A DNA stretch of 64,000 bases, taken from NCBI RefSeq assembly GCF_003144245.1, contig NW_020289979.1, forward strand, positions 868,001-932,000, given 5' to 3'. Under the pieces are notes generated by a model. It was not told the DNA's origin and did no database searches. It was given only the letters and a program-made list of their open reading frames with translations. Source of the DNA: Jaminaea rosea (Eukaryota > Basidiomycota > Exobasidiomycetes > Microstromatales). Of the stretch, positions 1 through 11,233 are shown piece after piece (positions within the stretch are counted from its first letter, which is position 1; every line of letters starts with the position of its first letter). The position numbers and the translations under genes are program-made.

Positions 1-2006
1 CCACCATCGCTTCCCACCACAACTACGTCGCTCAGCGGTCCTCCGCCCACGCCCAGCCCACTGGTAGTCCTACGCCCGTCGCCGAACGATCGGCTGTCAA
101 GCTCCAACGCCTCCGATGAACGCGTGCCACGCCCTGCTCCTCCTTGCTGCGGCCCTTGCCCACTTGCCGCCCTGATTGTACCATTGCGACCCAGGCTCAA
201 TCCTGCAGTCGAGTTCTCCAGGTCAGAATATTGCACCTGAGTGCTGCGCTCGTGCGCGGCCAAGGCGGCAGCTCGAGCTGCTCGGACGTCGTCGATTGTG
301 GGGAGGTCGAGGGGTTGGGCGGGTGCAGGCGGGGGAGGGCGTCGTCTTGCGGATGATGATTGGCGGGAGGAGGAGGAAGACGCGGAGAGTGTGCCAGCCG
401 CACCCATATCCCCGCCGTCCCTGTGCTTTTGCTTGTTCCGTGAGGCGCCACCACGCACTGATGCTGGTGGAGGGGAGAGGGTGTCTGAGATGCGTCTGCC
501 TTGAGGGCGCGTTTCGAGGAGATCTTGAGAGGTTGAGGCGGCAGGTTGCGGTGGTGGCTCGTTTGACGGGGAGAATGGTCGACCGTACATCGAGCCATTG
601 AGGCTGTCATCCGGGTTGGCTGACTCGCCTTGCAGTGGGTGATCGACGTCTCCGTCCACGAGGCGGTTATGAGTGGAGCTACCGCTGCTGGTGCTACGCC
701 TCGCACTCCCTTCCGCATCGATCGACTCGCCGTTCTCGTCCACGCCAGAGAGACGTACGCTTGGCATCTCACCCTGCCCGAAGGGCACCCCAGCCAGAAG
801 CCCGACCTCCTCCCAACAGCGCATGGATCGATCCGCCCATGCCTCGAGTACGGGCCACCCTCGGTACTCTCCTGTCAGTCGGAACCCAGCCGATCCCTCC
901 CCACCACGATCACCACCGCCTCGCCCGGACCCACTGCCGCCGCCAGAGAAGTACGACTCGTAGCCGATCGCATCCTCCTCGTCTTCGCTGCCGCTGCTGA
1001 GCTCCTCAAGGGTCCACATCTCGCCGCTTTCGAGCTCCTCAGCGACGTACTGAAGGAAGCGACCCCACCCACCTTCGCCCTCTCCACGCCAGAGCACGAC
1101 CTTGGTGTCGAAGTCGCGGCCGAACAGGATCATCTGGCCCGGAGCGCCACCGCCAGATGGATGAGGTGTGACATCCACGCCGATGTAGTTACCCACCCGA
1201 TCGGTGATGAGCGGGATCCAACCTCTGCAAGAGTATTGCGCCCTCACCCACTTATCCGGGCAGCTGCTCTGCCACTGCCTGACCTCGTCACTCGCCCCAC
1301 TGGTCGGATCGTCGTCCACCGCTCTCCAGAACTTCCATTCTTCCGCAATCTGCTCGAGGCTCAACAGTGGCAGTCCAAAGAAGATACCATCCCCGCAGGA
1401 CTGGTTGCTCTCCAGCTCTTGCCCATTGAAGCAGAGATAGGATTGACGGACGGCAGCGGGCAAGCTGAACCCGATGGCGTACTCGAGCTCATCGAGCTGT
1501 GCTTCTGTCGCGGGCCAATTGAGGGTGTCCTTGAGCTCGGGATAATGCGACTCTGACCAGGTGCGGATCCGATTCCAGGTGTGACGCAGTGGTGGGAAGG
1601 AGGTAGAGGGGATGGAGAGTCCAGTGGGGGTGCGAGCGTCCATTGTAGACCTGATGCCACCTACTGCCGCTGCTGGCTGGGGTGGGTTGACGAGAGTGTG
1701 CGAGGACTGCGAGGCCAGGTGAGCAACCGAGTCTGATGCGGCACCGTTGAGCGTGTTGAAGGAGGCGGCGCTTCCTGGTGGTGGTGGATAGAGCGGGGAT
1801 GCGAGTGGAGAAGACGAGTTATTGGCACCGTTGGCGTAATTGTAAGGAAGGGACCAGGCAGCGTCGTCCAGGCGTGAGGGTGGGCCTCTTCGCGATGAAG
1901 AGGGAAAGCCGGAGCCAAAGACGGACGAGGATGACTTGCGATTCGACGTTGAGTCTGGTGCACCGCCAAAGAGGGAGGTGATGGAAGAGAGGAGACCGCC
2001 GCTCAT
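1..2006 (-). CDS. KNR4: KNR4/SMI1 family cell-wall assembly regulator (3' end outside window)
   Basis: The frame starts at the ATG whose complement is 2004-2006 (MSGGLLSSITSLFGG) and stays open to the left edge, giving about 668 codons with no stop, so the C-terminus lies outside the window. Residues about 140-310 form the SMI1/KNR4 domain: a Trp-rich start (HTWNRIRTWSESHYPEL), the segment ATEAQLDELEYAIGFSLP, then GDGIFFGLPLLSLEQIAEEW and the later GWIPLITDRVGNYIGVD. The rest is low-complexity Ser/Gly/Arg sequence, typical of fungal Knr4 tails. Family knowledge: Knr4 is an intrinsically disordered hub linking the Slt2 cell-wall-integrity MAPK and calcineurin to wall synthesis at bud sites. 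A MAPKK of that pathway lies at 54304-56628. No intron is apparent. It is divergent to RPT3. Confidence 0.87.
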   Translation of the reverse strand, partial: MSGGLLSSITSLFGGAPDSTSNRKSSSSVFGSGFPSSSRRGPPSRLDDAAWSLPYNYANGANNSSSPLASPLYPPPPGSAASFNTLNGAASDSVAHLASQSSHTLVNPPQPAAAVGGIRSTMDARTPTGLSIPSTSFPPLRHTWNRIRTWSESHYPELKDTLNWPATEAQLDELEYAIGFSLPAAVRQSYLCFNGQELESNQSCGDGIFFGLPLLSLEQIAEEWKFWRAVDDDPTSGASDEVRQWQSSCPDKWVRAQYSCRGWIPLITDRVGNYIGVDVTPHPSGGGAPGQMILFGRDFDTKVVLWRGEGEGGWGRFLQYVAEELESGEMWTLEELSSGSEDEEDAIGYESYFSGGGSGSGRGGGDRGGEGSAGFRLTGEYRGWPVLEAWADRSMRCWEEVGLLAGVPFGQGEMPSVRLSGVDENGESIDAEGSARRSTSSGSSTHNRLVDGDVDHPLQGESANPDDSLNGSMYGRPFSPSNEPPPQPAASTSQDLLETRPQGRRISDTLSPPPASVRGGASRNKQKHRDGGDMGAAGTLSASSSSSRQSSSARRRPPPPAPAQPLDLPTIDDVRAARAAALAAHERSTQVQYSDLENSTAGLSLGRNGTIRAASGQGPQQGGAGRGTRSSEALELDSRSFGDGRRTTSGLGVGGGPLSDVVVVGSDG

Positions 2007-2766
2007 CACGGGCGGGCGGGCTGGCCGTCGTGGTCGTGTGCTAGCAGAGGGAGGCAAGAAACGCGAGAGGGATGAGAGGGAGAGAAGAGTGTGAGTACGC
2101 GGAACAGCGAGGAGAGGTTGAAGGTGGTGCGCTGTCTGCCCCCTCGACGACTCACAAGAAAGAACGTGCGGAGTGAGACTTGTCGTCGAGATTGTGGGCC
2201 TGATGTGTGTCGTGAAGCGAGTGAGAGTAGTTGTACTGCCTGTTCGATGGATGAGAAGGAGAGGACGAGGAGCTCTGCTACTGCTGTCCTTGTCTGTCTG
2301 TCTGTCTGTCTGACGTCGATGCCGCTGTCGTCGGCGTCAGTCGATCGTCGTCGTCGAGTGTTGAGTTGGACTGCTCGCCGCGGCGTGCGCTTGTTGCTTG
2401 GTCTCGTCCGTCTGTCTGTCTCTCCTCCTCCTCGCTGCCCTTTGCGGGCGAGACAGCAACGATTGGCCGGGCCAGGCTCTCCAAGTCGCGACGGACGGCC
2501 ACGCCGCTCGAGCGCCCCTCTTTTGCCCGCCGTCGACGGCGTCACACTCAGGCCAACTCATCTCTCGAGAGCCCACCTCGAGCTCGGCGGCCCCTTTCCG
2601 TTCCGACCCACTCAACGCAACATCATCTCCACCAACTCGAGACTGGAGCGGCGAGGGCCACGCACGCCTCGCGCATGTCGCAGCCAATCGTCTCTCCGTT
2701 ACCACTGCCCGTGATCACCACCACCACCAACGTCTACGCCGCCACTTAGCAGCCGCCGCCATCACT
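2007..2766. promoter_or_regulatory. divergent intergenic region, KNR4 / RPT3
   Basis: 760 bp separate two divergently oriented start codons, so it must hold both promoters and both 5' UTRs. It contains short tetranucleotide runs of TGTC (about 2287-2312) and a second TCTG run near 2407-2422. Reading frames on both strands are Arg/Ser-rich and unlike any family I know. No additional gene is supported. Confidence 0.5.
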
Positions 2767-4165
2767 ATGGAGGAGCTAGGCATCACCAGCGTCTCGACGT
2801 CAGCGGACCCGGCTCTGGCCAGCGCCGTCGACGACCAGACGCGCGTCCACATCGAGGCTCAGCAGGAGGATGACACATTTCTCAGATTCAAGTGAGTGTG
2901 ACGCCGGCGAGGCTCATGAGGTGATGGCGGTATTGACATTTTTGCGCATTCGCTCACAGGAAGCTCCAGCAGCACCTCGAGTTCCTCGACACCATGACTG
3001 AATACGTCAAGGAGGAGCAACGTAACCTCAAGCGTGAGCTGCTCCGCGCCTCCGAAGAAGTCAAGCGCATTCAGTCAGTCCCACTTGTCATCGGCCAATT
3101 CCTCGAGCCCATCGATGAGCACACAGGCATCGTCGGCTCGACTACGGGCAGCAACTACGTGGTCCGCATCCTCTCCACACTCGACCGCGAGCTGCTGAAG
3201 CCATCCAGTTCCGTCGCTCTGCATCGCCACTCCAATTCGCTCGTCGACATCCTGCCTCCCGAGGCAGATTCGAGCATCTCGATGCTGGGCCAGCACGAGA
3301 AGCCTACAGAGACGTATGCGGATGTGGGAGGGCTGGACGTACAGAAGCAGGAGATCAGAGAGGCGGTCGAATTGCCCCTTGTGCAGTTCGATCTCTACAA
3401 GCAGATCGGAATCGACCCGCCCCGCGGTGTCCTCCTCTACGGCCCTCCGGGTACGGGGAAGACGATGCTCGTCAAGGCGGTGGCAAACGCGACTACCGCC
3501 TCCTTCATTCGAGTCGTTGGGTCAGAGTTCGTGCAAAAGTACCTCGGTGAAGGGCCGAGGATGGTCAGGGATGTGTTCAGGCTGGCGAGGGAGAATGCGC
3601 CCGCCATCATCTTCATTGATGAGATTGATGCGATTGCCACGAAGCGTTTCGATGCGCAGACGGGTGCGGATAGAGAGGTGCAGCGTATCTTGTTGGAGCT
3701 GTTGAACCAGATGGATGGGTTCGACCAAGACAGCAACGTCAAGGTGCGTAGGTGGCGCACAGCGAGGATTCAAGTACGAAGGGACGGCTGACATCTCTCT
3801 TTACCTTGTCACACGCGCAGGTCATCATGGCAACAAATCGAGCAGACACTTTGGACCCGGCCTTGCTTCGTCCAGGTCGTCTCGACAGGAAAATCGAGTT
3901 CCCCAACCCCTCTCGCCGAGAGAAGCGCCTCATCTTCCAGACTATTGCTGGCAAGATGTCACTCTCGCCCGAAGTGGACTTGGAGGACTTTGTTTCTCGC
4001 CCGGAGAAGCTCAGCAGCGCAGACATTGCCTCGATCTGCCAGGCTGCGGGACTGCAAGCGGTTAGGAAGAACCGATATGTGATCCTGCCAGAGGACTTTG
4101 AGGAGGCCTGGAAGCAGTGCGTCGGTGGCAAGGGCCAGTCGGATAAGCCGGACTTCTACAGGTAG
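2767..4165 (+). CDS. RPT3: 26S proteasome regulatory particle AAA-ATPase Rpt3 (PSMC4)
   Basis: Three exons: 2767-2891, 2960-3743 and 3821-4165. They encode 417 residues, against 418 in human PSMC4. The first intron splits the Lys codon in [15 protein letters not shown], the N-terminal coiled coil. An OB-fold region follows, then the AAA module with Walker A GPPGTGKT (residues 203-210), Walker B IIFIDE (258-263) and the arginine-finger region [13 protein letters not shown]. The C-terminus DFYR carries the HbYX motif (Phe-Tyr-X) that docks ATPase tails into the 20S alpha ring. It unfolds and translocates ubiquitinated substrates in cytosol and nucleus. Both introns have GT-AG ends (donors GTGAGT and GTGCGT). 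It is convergent with the GRASP gene, with only 98 bp between stop codons. Confidence 0.97.
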
Positions 4166-4263
4166 TCAGTGGACTGCCAACGATGAAATGACTACCACTA
4201 TCTTCACGACTGCTGAACGAGCTGAAGTGAATGTCTGTGATTTCTGTGAGAGGTGCCTGCCCT

Positions 4264-5423
4264 CTACAGATTGTGCTCCTCATCCTCCTCATCCTCATCG
4301 TCATCACGGCGCATGCTGATCGTGACTCCACTGGTGTGGCTCTCATCTGCTCCATCCTCCTCCTCGCCATCCTCGCCTCCATTGCGTCCCTCTGCCCGCC
4401 CGCGCAGATTCGGGTCAGTAGAGGATTGTGGGATTCCTCCTCCGGCAACACCTCCAAAGCTGTTGTTCGCCGATGACAGCTGCGATGTCTCTGCCGCTGT
4501 CGCCTGCGCACCGTACCCTCCATCCTGTACCGTCTCCTCATCCTCACCGCCCTGCTGCGGCGGCAAGGCAGGTCGATCCTGTGGTCTCGGAATGCGATGG
4601 AGCAGTCCAAATCCTACCCCACATCCCAGCAGCCCCTCCCCTCCCCACTCCCTATTCGGCACAATGATCACCTCTCTCGTATGATCGTAGTCCGAGTTAT
4701 AGATGTACAGCCTGAGTGGCCTGCCCTCGTGTCTCTCCACGAGATCATAGAAGTCGCCCTCGTGTCGCAGTACGCCTCCAGCAAAGCCAACTACGTAGTC
4801 TCCGAACGGGACGAGGCCAGCTGATTGGGCGGGGGACTCTTCGAGGATGTCGAGGATGTGCCAGACGGCGGAGAGGGCATGTGAGGGGGAGCAAGGACGG
4901 AGAGTGAGGCCGAGGAGGGAAGGTTGGGATGTTGGGTCTGAGGAGGAGCTTGCATCTGAAGTTGACCATGAGCGCGATGGGATGATCTCGACGTCTGTGC
5001 ACGGGGAAGTGAGATGGGATCGATCAGCCAAGAGTAGTTGGCCACCTCTCTTGCATGCCCACCCTCGCACTCACCTCTCAACTCTTGCCTTTTTGAGCTC
5101 CAAACATTCAATACCACCCTCGTCCCCTCCCGATCCTCCAATGCCTTCCAAGCAGCCATTGCATCATCCCCTCCCACTCCCCCGCCCGCAGCGCTGGAAA
5201 GCTTTGCACCTCCTGCTCCATCTGACCCGTTCCCTCCAGTGGTGATCAGAGGTTGCCCATCAATCCCGACGCAAAAGTCAAAGAAGGGCTCAATTCCCGC
5301 CAGGTGTGCAGGCGAGTTCGCTGCGACTCGCACGACGTGGTACCCTGAAGAGGGGGCTTGATTGCGACCCGCAGAGAGGGAGGAGGAGCCTGCGCCCACT
5401 TGACGCGATTCTGTGGCTCCCAT
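4264..5423 (-). CDS. GRH1: Golgi reassembly-stacking protein (GRASP/Grh1)
   Basis: Two exons on the minus strand, 5075-5423 and 4264-4994, joined across a GTGAGT..GCACAG intron in phase 1 (L-R-D-V-E-I). Product 359 residues, near yeast Grh1 (372). It begins MGATESRQ; the Gly2 is the residue myristoylated in animal GRASPs, though fungal Grh1 is N-acetylated. There are two tandem PDZ-like GRASP domains with the paired motifs [17 protein letters not shown] and [17 protein letters not shown], then [15 protein letters not shown]. The C-terminal 120 residues are Gln/Ser/Asp/Glu-rich and disordered. Grh1 works at ER exit sites and early Golgi with COPII and in unconventional secretion; SEC16 lies about 15 kb away. 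The start is the first in-frame ATG that gives a complete first PDZ domain. Confidence 0.93.
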
Positions 5424-5769
5424 GCTGAGCGCGTCGAGCGATCAGAAGAATTCAAGATGAAAGGGCAGAGATTGGGTAGTAATGAAAGATGTCAAGGATA
5501 AGGTAGCGCGAGGGTCAGTGCGAGGGCGAAGAGGCGGAGCTGTGCCCAAGCGCCGCCAGTCCGCTCGCTCGCTCAGTGAGATCCCAGAGCTCCACGCGAC
5601 AGGTGGTGAGCCATCGTGGCTCCAACGTGCAGCCTTTCAGGAAGCGCAGCTAGATATGAGATCGAGAGGTGGAATCATCGATGGTAATTGATCGCAGTAC
5701 GCAGAGGATTCTCAGCTGGCAAGATGAGTGGTACATGTGAAAGAGAGACATCTGTCGCGGCGGCCTTGC
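5424..5769. promoter_or_regulatory. intergenic, upstream of GRH1 and downstream of the microprotein gene
   Basis: 346 bp between two minus-strand genes. It should hold the GRH1 promoter and the 3' UTR of the small gene. I see no conserved reading frame or RNA gene in it. Confidence 0.4.
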
Positions 5770-6081
5770 TTAGTCGCGAGGGCAGGTGCAGCGCTCAGCC
5801 TCAGGGACTTGGGACATGACCTGGTGACGGTGCGGAGAAAGGAGCATCATTGTCAGATCGGCATGCGCACAAGGGGCGATACGGGCGGCATTGACTGGCT
5901 GCTCACCTGGACAATGTGGTTGCCACATCCGGCCCAGGTGGTCTTTGAGCACTTGGAGCCTGCGCGTCGATATCAGCAGCAGAGTGTCAGTGAGGTCGCA
6001 GCCACATTGTCAACGTCATCGCGCCCGCTCACAAGGCACAGGCATGCAAGCGTCGACGGGAGCAGCGTTGATGGAGAACAT
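5770..6081 (-). CDS. conserved Cys-rich 50-residue microprotein
   Basis: Three tiny exons on the minus strand: 6033-6081, 5907-5959 and 5770-5820, with phase-consistent GT-AG introns of 73 and 86 nt (donors GTGAGC; acceptors GCGCAG and CACCAG). Total 153 nt, 50 residues. The core exon encodes SKCSKTTWAGCGNHIVQ, followed by VMSQVPEAERCTCPRD. Six Cys occur as C-x4-C-x2-C-x7-C-x16-C-x-C, suggesting zinc or another metal, or disulfides. From memory, short proteins with a CxxCxKTTWAGCG core recur across fungi; I know no assigned function. No signal peptide is visible. The gene is invisible to frame-length searches because no exon exceeds 18 codons. Confidence rests on three exons all closing in phase. 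Confidence 0.78.
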
Positions 6082-6907
6082 GACGAATAGATTGAGGATG
6101 TAGTGGTGGAGATGAGTCGAAAAAAAGCTCAGCAGGGTCCTGCGAGCGCTCTGGCTGCTTCTCTGGATCGAATGTCGTGTGCCAAATCTGACTGACTCAA
6201 GACCCCGGTGCTGCGCCGGTCATCTGAGCTAGCCTCCCATGTGGAGAGGACCTCAGTTCACTCATCATCGAGCCTGTCTCTGCGTCACCACTCAAGATCC
6301 AGCTCTGCCACATGCTCACGCTGGATTCACAGAACATAAGCGACGCAGCACAGCAACTCAACAGGATAGCGATTACACGAGGGTTGCGCAGCATGTACCC
6401 ACAAAGAGCAAAGAAAAGGACAGATCAGCGCCACGGAAAAGGACGCGACTGTGAGTAGGCGGGGCGTATGTTAGGCTCAATCTATCCCTCGTCCGTAGAT
6501 CCGAGCCTCTTTGGAGAAAGAGAAGAGGTGGATCAAAGTGATTTGAGGGAAGGTGTGTGTGGCAGCGAGCGTGGGAAGTGGTCGGGGTGGGAGGGCGAGG
6601 AGGGCGAGGAGATACGAGAAGCGTGGCTGAAAGTCTTGTCGAGCTAGTGAGAGATGAGTGTGTCAGAGCCCATGCAATATCATCTTGAGATCCGATCGAG
6701 TAGTTAGGAAGAATGGAAAGAAGTGAGGATCGCGCTGCGAAAAAGTCAGTCAGACCTTCTCGACCTGCCTGGCTCGAGTCGAGCCGTGGATTTGGCCCGC
6801 CCGCCTGCGTCTCAGTCCGCCCTCCAAAGTGGCTCTCGCCTCGACCTCTCCGCTCGCAGCTCAGCTCCAGAGTCGTTGCTTCCTGACCATCACTTCATCG
6901 GCCAGCC
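6082..6907. promoter_or_regulatory. divergent intergenic region, microprotein gene / YSH1
   Basis: 826 bp between divergent genes. It includes a run of seven A (about 6120-6126; T on the minus strand) and a minus-strand stretch near 6195-6241 that resembles a tRNA A box but does not fold as a tRNA. No protein frame here resembles a known family. It presumably holds two promoters and 5' UTRs. Confidence 0.4.
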
Positions 6908-9737
6908 ATGGTGCTCACCGCGCAGAGCACCTCTGCCGCTGGGGCAGCTGCCTCCTCGTCATCACAGCCGCAAGCTCGACCGGAGGATCAGCTGCGAATC
7001 GAGATGCTGGGCGCGGGCAATGAGGTGGGACGAAGTTGCTGCGTCCTCACCTACAAGGGCAAGACGGTTGTATGCGATGCCGGAGTGCATCCGGCTTACT
7101 CTGGTATCGCGGCGCTGCCCTTCATCGATGAGCTCGACTGGAGTACTGTAGATGCTCTTCTCATCACGCAGTGAGTGCCGCGATCCACTAAATGGGTAAT
7201 CTGCCAACTTGTCGCTGACTGACAGCCATTATGCCGCTCGCTCAGCTTCCATCTCGACCACGCCGCCGCCCTCACCTACATCATGGAGAAGACCAATTTC
7301 AAAGAAGGGCGCGGCAAAGTCTACATGACCCACCCGACAAAGGCAGTCTACCGCTTCCTCATGTCCGACTTTGTCCGAATCTCCAACGCAGGCAACGATG
7401 ACAACCTCTTCGACGAGGGTGAAATGCTCGCCTCCTGGCGACAGATCGAGGCAGTCGACTTCCACCAAGACGTTTCCGTCGGAGGAGGGCTACGCTTCAC
7501 TCCTTACCATGCGGGACATGTGCTGGGCGCATGCATGTTCCTCATTGAGATCGCGGGGCTACGCATCCTCTATACCGGCGACTTCAGTCGAGAGGAAGAT
7601 CGTCATCTCGTTCAAGCGGAGGTACCGCCTGTTCGACCCGACGTGCTCATCTGCGAGAGCACCTACGGCGTGCAGTCCCTCGAGCCGCGCATAGACAAGG
7701 AGCAGAGATTCACCCAAATGGTACAAAGCATCGTCTCTCGCGGCGGGCGAGTCCTCCTGCCCGTCTTTGTTCTCGGTAGAGCGCAGGAGCTCCTCTTGTT
7801 GCTCGACGAGTTCTGGTCGGCACATCCCGAGCTGCAGAAGATACCCATCTACTACGCCTCTTCGCTTGCAAGGAAGTGTATCAGCATCTACCAGACGTAC
7901 ATTCATACTATGAATGACCATATCAGGTCAAGATTCAACAGGCGAGACAACCCCTTCGTGTTCAAGCATGTCAGCAACTTGAAGTCGCTGGACAAGTTTG
8001 AGGACAAGGTAAGTGCGGTAGCGAAGAAGCACATGATGGAAGCGGATGAGACACTAATTGCCTGCTCTCTTCCCCTCTCGCCAGGGCCCCTGCGTGATGA
8101 TGGCCTCCCCCGGTTTCATGCAAAGCGGCGTGTCCCGCGAGCTTCTCGAGCGTTGGGCTCCCGATCGTCGCAACGGTCTAATCGTGACCGGCTACTCCAT
8201 CGAAGGCACCATGGCGCGCAATATCCTCAATGAGCCCGACGAGATTATCTCCGTACAGGGCCAAAAGATTCCCCGTCGCATGTCCATCGACTACATTTCC
8301 TTCTCTGCTCACGTCGATTACGCCCAGAACTCCAAGTTCATCGACGAGATCAAGGCGCAACACGTCGTGCTTGTGCACGGTGAGGCCACGGCGATGGCTA
8401 GGTTGAGGGCGGCGCTGCAGAGCAAGTACTCTGAGCGTAGTGAGGATGTCAAAATTCACACGCCAAGGAATTGTGAGCCCCTCCGGCTGCAATTCAAGGC
8501 CGAGCGGCTCGCCAAGGCCGTGGGCTCTATCGCGGAGAAACCTCCCAAGGCTGGCAGCACGCTCAAAGGCTTGCTGGTGAGCAAGGATTTCGCATACACC
8601 ATCTTGGACCCAAAGGACCTGGCGGAGTTCACTGGCCTCAATACCAGCACCATCATCCAGCGACAACGCGTAGCCCTCAACGTCGGGTGGGACATGGTGC
8701 GCTGGCACCTCGAGGGGATGTACGGCTCCGTACAGGAGGGGGTCGACGTCGAGGGCAGGAGGACGATGCGCGTCATGACTGCATTGGATGTCAAGCAGTC
8801 CGGCGTGCACGAGCTGTTGCTCGAATGGGTGGCGAGCGTCAACAATGATATGGTGGCGGATTCGGCATTGGCGCTCTTGTTGGGGATCGACTCAAGTCCC
8901 GCGACGGTCAAGATGACTACGAGGCCTTGTGGACATTCGCATGGGCATGAGGGGCAGGGCAAGGGGGACGCAGCGGAGGAGGCGAAGGAGGAAGAGGAGA
9001 CGGTGGAGACGGTGGAGAAGCATCCGCACGCAGATAAGGTGATCAAGGATGCAGAGGAGGCGGCGACTGCCAAGCGTGCTGAGCGGGCGATGAATGTGGC
9101 GTCCTTCCTCGAGGCGTACTACGGCGACGTGGAGGAGATTCAGATTGGTGGCAGCCAAGACACCAGCATGAGCGAGGACGAGAAGGCAGAGACGAAGAGC
9201 GAAGAGGACGTCAAGGCCGAGCAAGAAAATGGCGACTCTGTCGCCGAAGCAAACGGCGACGCTAAGATGGGCGAAGGCGAGCAGCAAGTCAACGGCAACG
9301 GAGAAGTAGAGACCTCACCCGCGACCACCACCTCCGCAGCAGAGCCGGCCGCCTCCGCGCCCACACCTCCCCCTCCCTCTCTCGAATCCACCATCCCCGG
9401 CCCCTCGCGTCAAGCGCTTCGCGTCCGACTCGACGACAAGGTCGCCATTGTGGACCTGGAGGACGCCCTCTCCTCCTCCTCCACCACCGCCGCGACGTCA
9501 GCGCACCTCTCCGTCTACTCCCGCAGCGAAGCCCTGCGTCGTCGCGTGCTCCACCTCGTGGCGCTGGCAGACAGAGCGGCAACTTCTGCCGCGGACACGT
9601 TTAGGATGGATGAGCCGATGTGCTCTGAGCTCTTCCTCGGGGTGCATAGCAGGCCGGTGGAGCCTGGTGAGGCAGATGATGAGGAGCGGGGCATTGAAGG
9701 AGCGGAGGGAAAGAAAAGGGCAAGGATCATGGCGTAG
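6908..9737 (+). CDS. YSH1: mRNA 3'-end processing endonuclease Ysh1/CPSF73
   Basis: Three exons: 6908-7170, 7246-8008 and 8085-9737, 892 residues. The first intron splits the first His of the metallo-beta-lactamase signature HxHxDH (HFHLDH, residues 88-93). The second separates the metallo-beta-lactamase and beta-CASP parts, joining FEDK to [11 protein letters not shown]. Other metal or catalytic motifs visible are [32 protein letters not shown] and VLVHGE. Ysh1 is the nuclease of the cleavage and polyadenylation factor that cuts pre-mRNA before poly(A) addition. The C-terminal domain (about residues 480-892) is longer than in yeast (779 residues total) and contains an acidic Glu/Ala-rich linker around residues 640-770. 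The start ATG lies in a strong context (GCCATGG). Confidence 0.96.
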
Positions 9738-9858
9738 ACTGGATGATATTGTGAGAGAGAGAGGAGGGGAAGGAGCGCACCCGTGATCGTGACTTTGTAC
9801 AATAGCTATCCAAATGGGCAAGCCTGCCTGCCTGCCCACCCACCTACATCGCTGTCTC

Positions 9859-11233
9859 TTACGCAAGGGAGCTGCGCTCCATCTTCTCCACTACAGGCGC
9901 GAGCCTCTCATCTCCGGGTCCCCTGCTCGTTCTCCCACTGTTGTTGCTGCCGTTGCGGAAGAGAGTCCTGCTCGGCGCCGAAGGCGATACGCTGGTGAAG
10001 GCGAGGCGAAGCTGGTGCATCTCGGCGTGGCTGAGGGTGATCGTCTTGGCCTGTGTTGCTGTGTTGGTTCCAGCTCCATTGTTGGTAGCGCCGATGCGAG
10101 GCAGGATGAACCCCTTGACCAGGTCGCGCACTTCCAACGGTCGCATGACACTGAGAAGGAAGGGCGCCTTCTGAATCTGTTCGTACCTGAAGCTCCTAGC
10201 ATTCGGGAACCGCTTCCTCAGCGTACCTCCGATGGGCTCTTCATAAGGCAGATGTTCACTCCCCTCCACGACGAGCAAGTCAGCCGTGACTCTCGCCCTC
10301 TCCTCGTCACTCTGCGCCTTGCGCTCGAAGTAGAGGTCGAACAGGAAAGCCCTAGCTGCCTCCTTCCCATCGCCGCGACGGATGAATCGATCGTACAGGT
10401 CTGCGAAAGTGCTTCGCTCCACATGCTTGGGCAGCGATTCGTCCTCGCCTGCCCATCTGTAGCCGAAGCCCTCGACGAGCTCCCCAGGCATGTTACCAGC
10501 ACTATTGCGTGAATCCTCATCGCTATGTGCTGTTGTCCAGGCCTCGTTGATAATCTCCTCGCATTGCGCGATCGAGTCGATGATGAATTGATCCTCCACC
10601 TCGAGGATCGGGCTAACGATGCTCAAAGTCTGGATGGCGTTGCCTAGCTTGGCGGCTGCCCGCGTGGCGACGAGGCCAGACATACCGCAGGCGACGATGT
10701 GGAACTGCCATTGTCCTCCCTGTGGCTTGGCCACGCCAGGTGCATTGAGGTACTCGTCCAGGAAAGCCAGACAATCCGCCGTCTTGGTGTCCAAGTCGTA
10801 GAGGTGAGGCGAACCCTTGCGAGGCGGAACCTCCCTAGTCAGGCCGTGACCGCGAGGATCGAGGGCGAGGATGTTGAAGCGACGTGAGAGGTCGGCATCG
10901 CAGAGGATGTGAGGGAAGAGGAGGGAGACGGAGAAGAGCTCCGAGGGGAAGACGACTAGGAGCGGGTAGCGTGGGTCTGGGTGAGTGGCGGCGGAGAGAG
11001 AGTCTGGGATGTGGCCATTGGCCTTTGTGCCTGCGGCTGCGCGAGCCGTGGCTGCTTGTGTGAAGATGGGGTGGGAGGGAGTCGAAAGGAGGTAGTGCAG
11101 TTGGACCTCGTCTTTTGCGCGGAGGTGCGGGAAGGACTGGCGAGGCGTGGGCAGGAGATGCGGGCATTAGCTGAGAATCGGGAGATGTGAGCAGGTGCGT
11201 ACGGCTCACCTCGGACAGGTTGAGGAAAGGCAT
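9859..11233 (-). CDS. alpha/beta-hydrolase fold protein
   Basis: Two exons: 11210-11233 (MPFLNLSE) and 9859-11136, 433 residues. The 73-nt intron has donor GTGAGC, branch-like CTAAT and acceptor GCCAG; splicing gives SE-SFPHLRAKDEVQLHYLL, the usual first strands of the fold. The oxyanion and core motif LALDPRGHGLT is clear. The nucleophile elbow reads ACGMSGLVA, so the Ser is in G-M-S-G-L rather than strict GxSxG. A candidate acid and His region is LLVVEGSEHLPYEEP. An insertion-rich cap domain spans about residues 190-280. The family includes esterases, epoxide hydrolases and C-C hydrolases; the substrate cannot be read from sequence. It is convergent with YSH1 (121 bp between stops). Confidence 0.8.

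Noticed and set aside
630-1556. 308-codon plus-strand frame over KNR4
   Set aside because: Opposite strand of the recognisable SMI1/KNR4 domain; no similarity of its own.
6119-6241. Minus-strand tRNA-like stretch: A-box-like TAGCTCAGATGA, CTTGA anticodon-like loop, TTCGATCC and a downstream T run
   Set aside because: Acceptor and T-stem halves do not pair (the 3' side does not complement GGGAGGC, and the bases flanking TTCGATC do not pair), so it does not fold as a tRNA even allowing for an intron.
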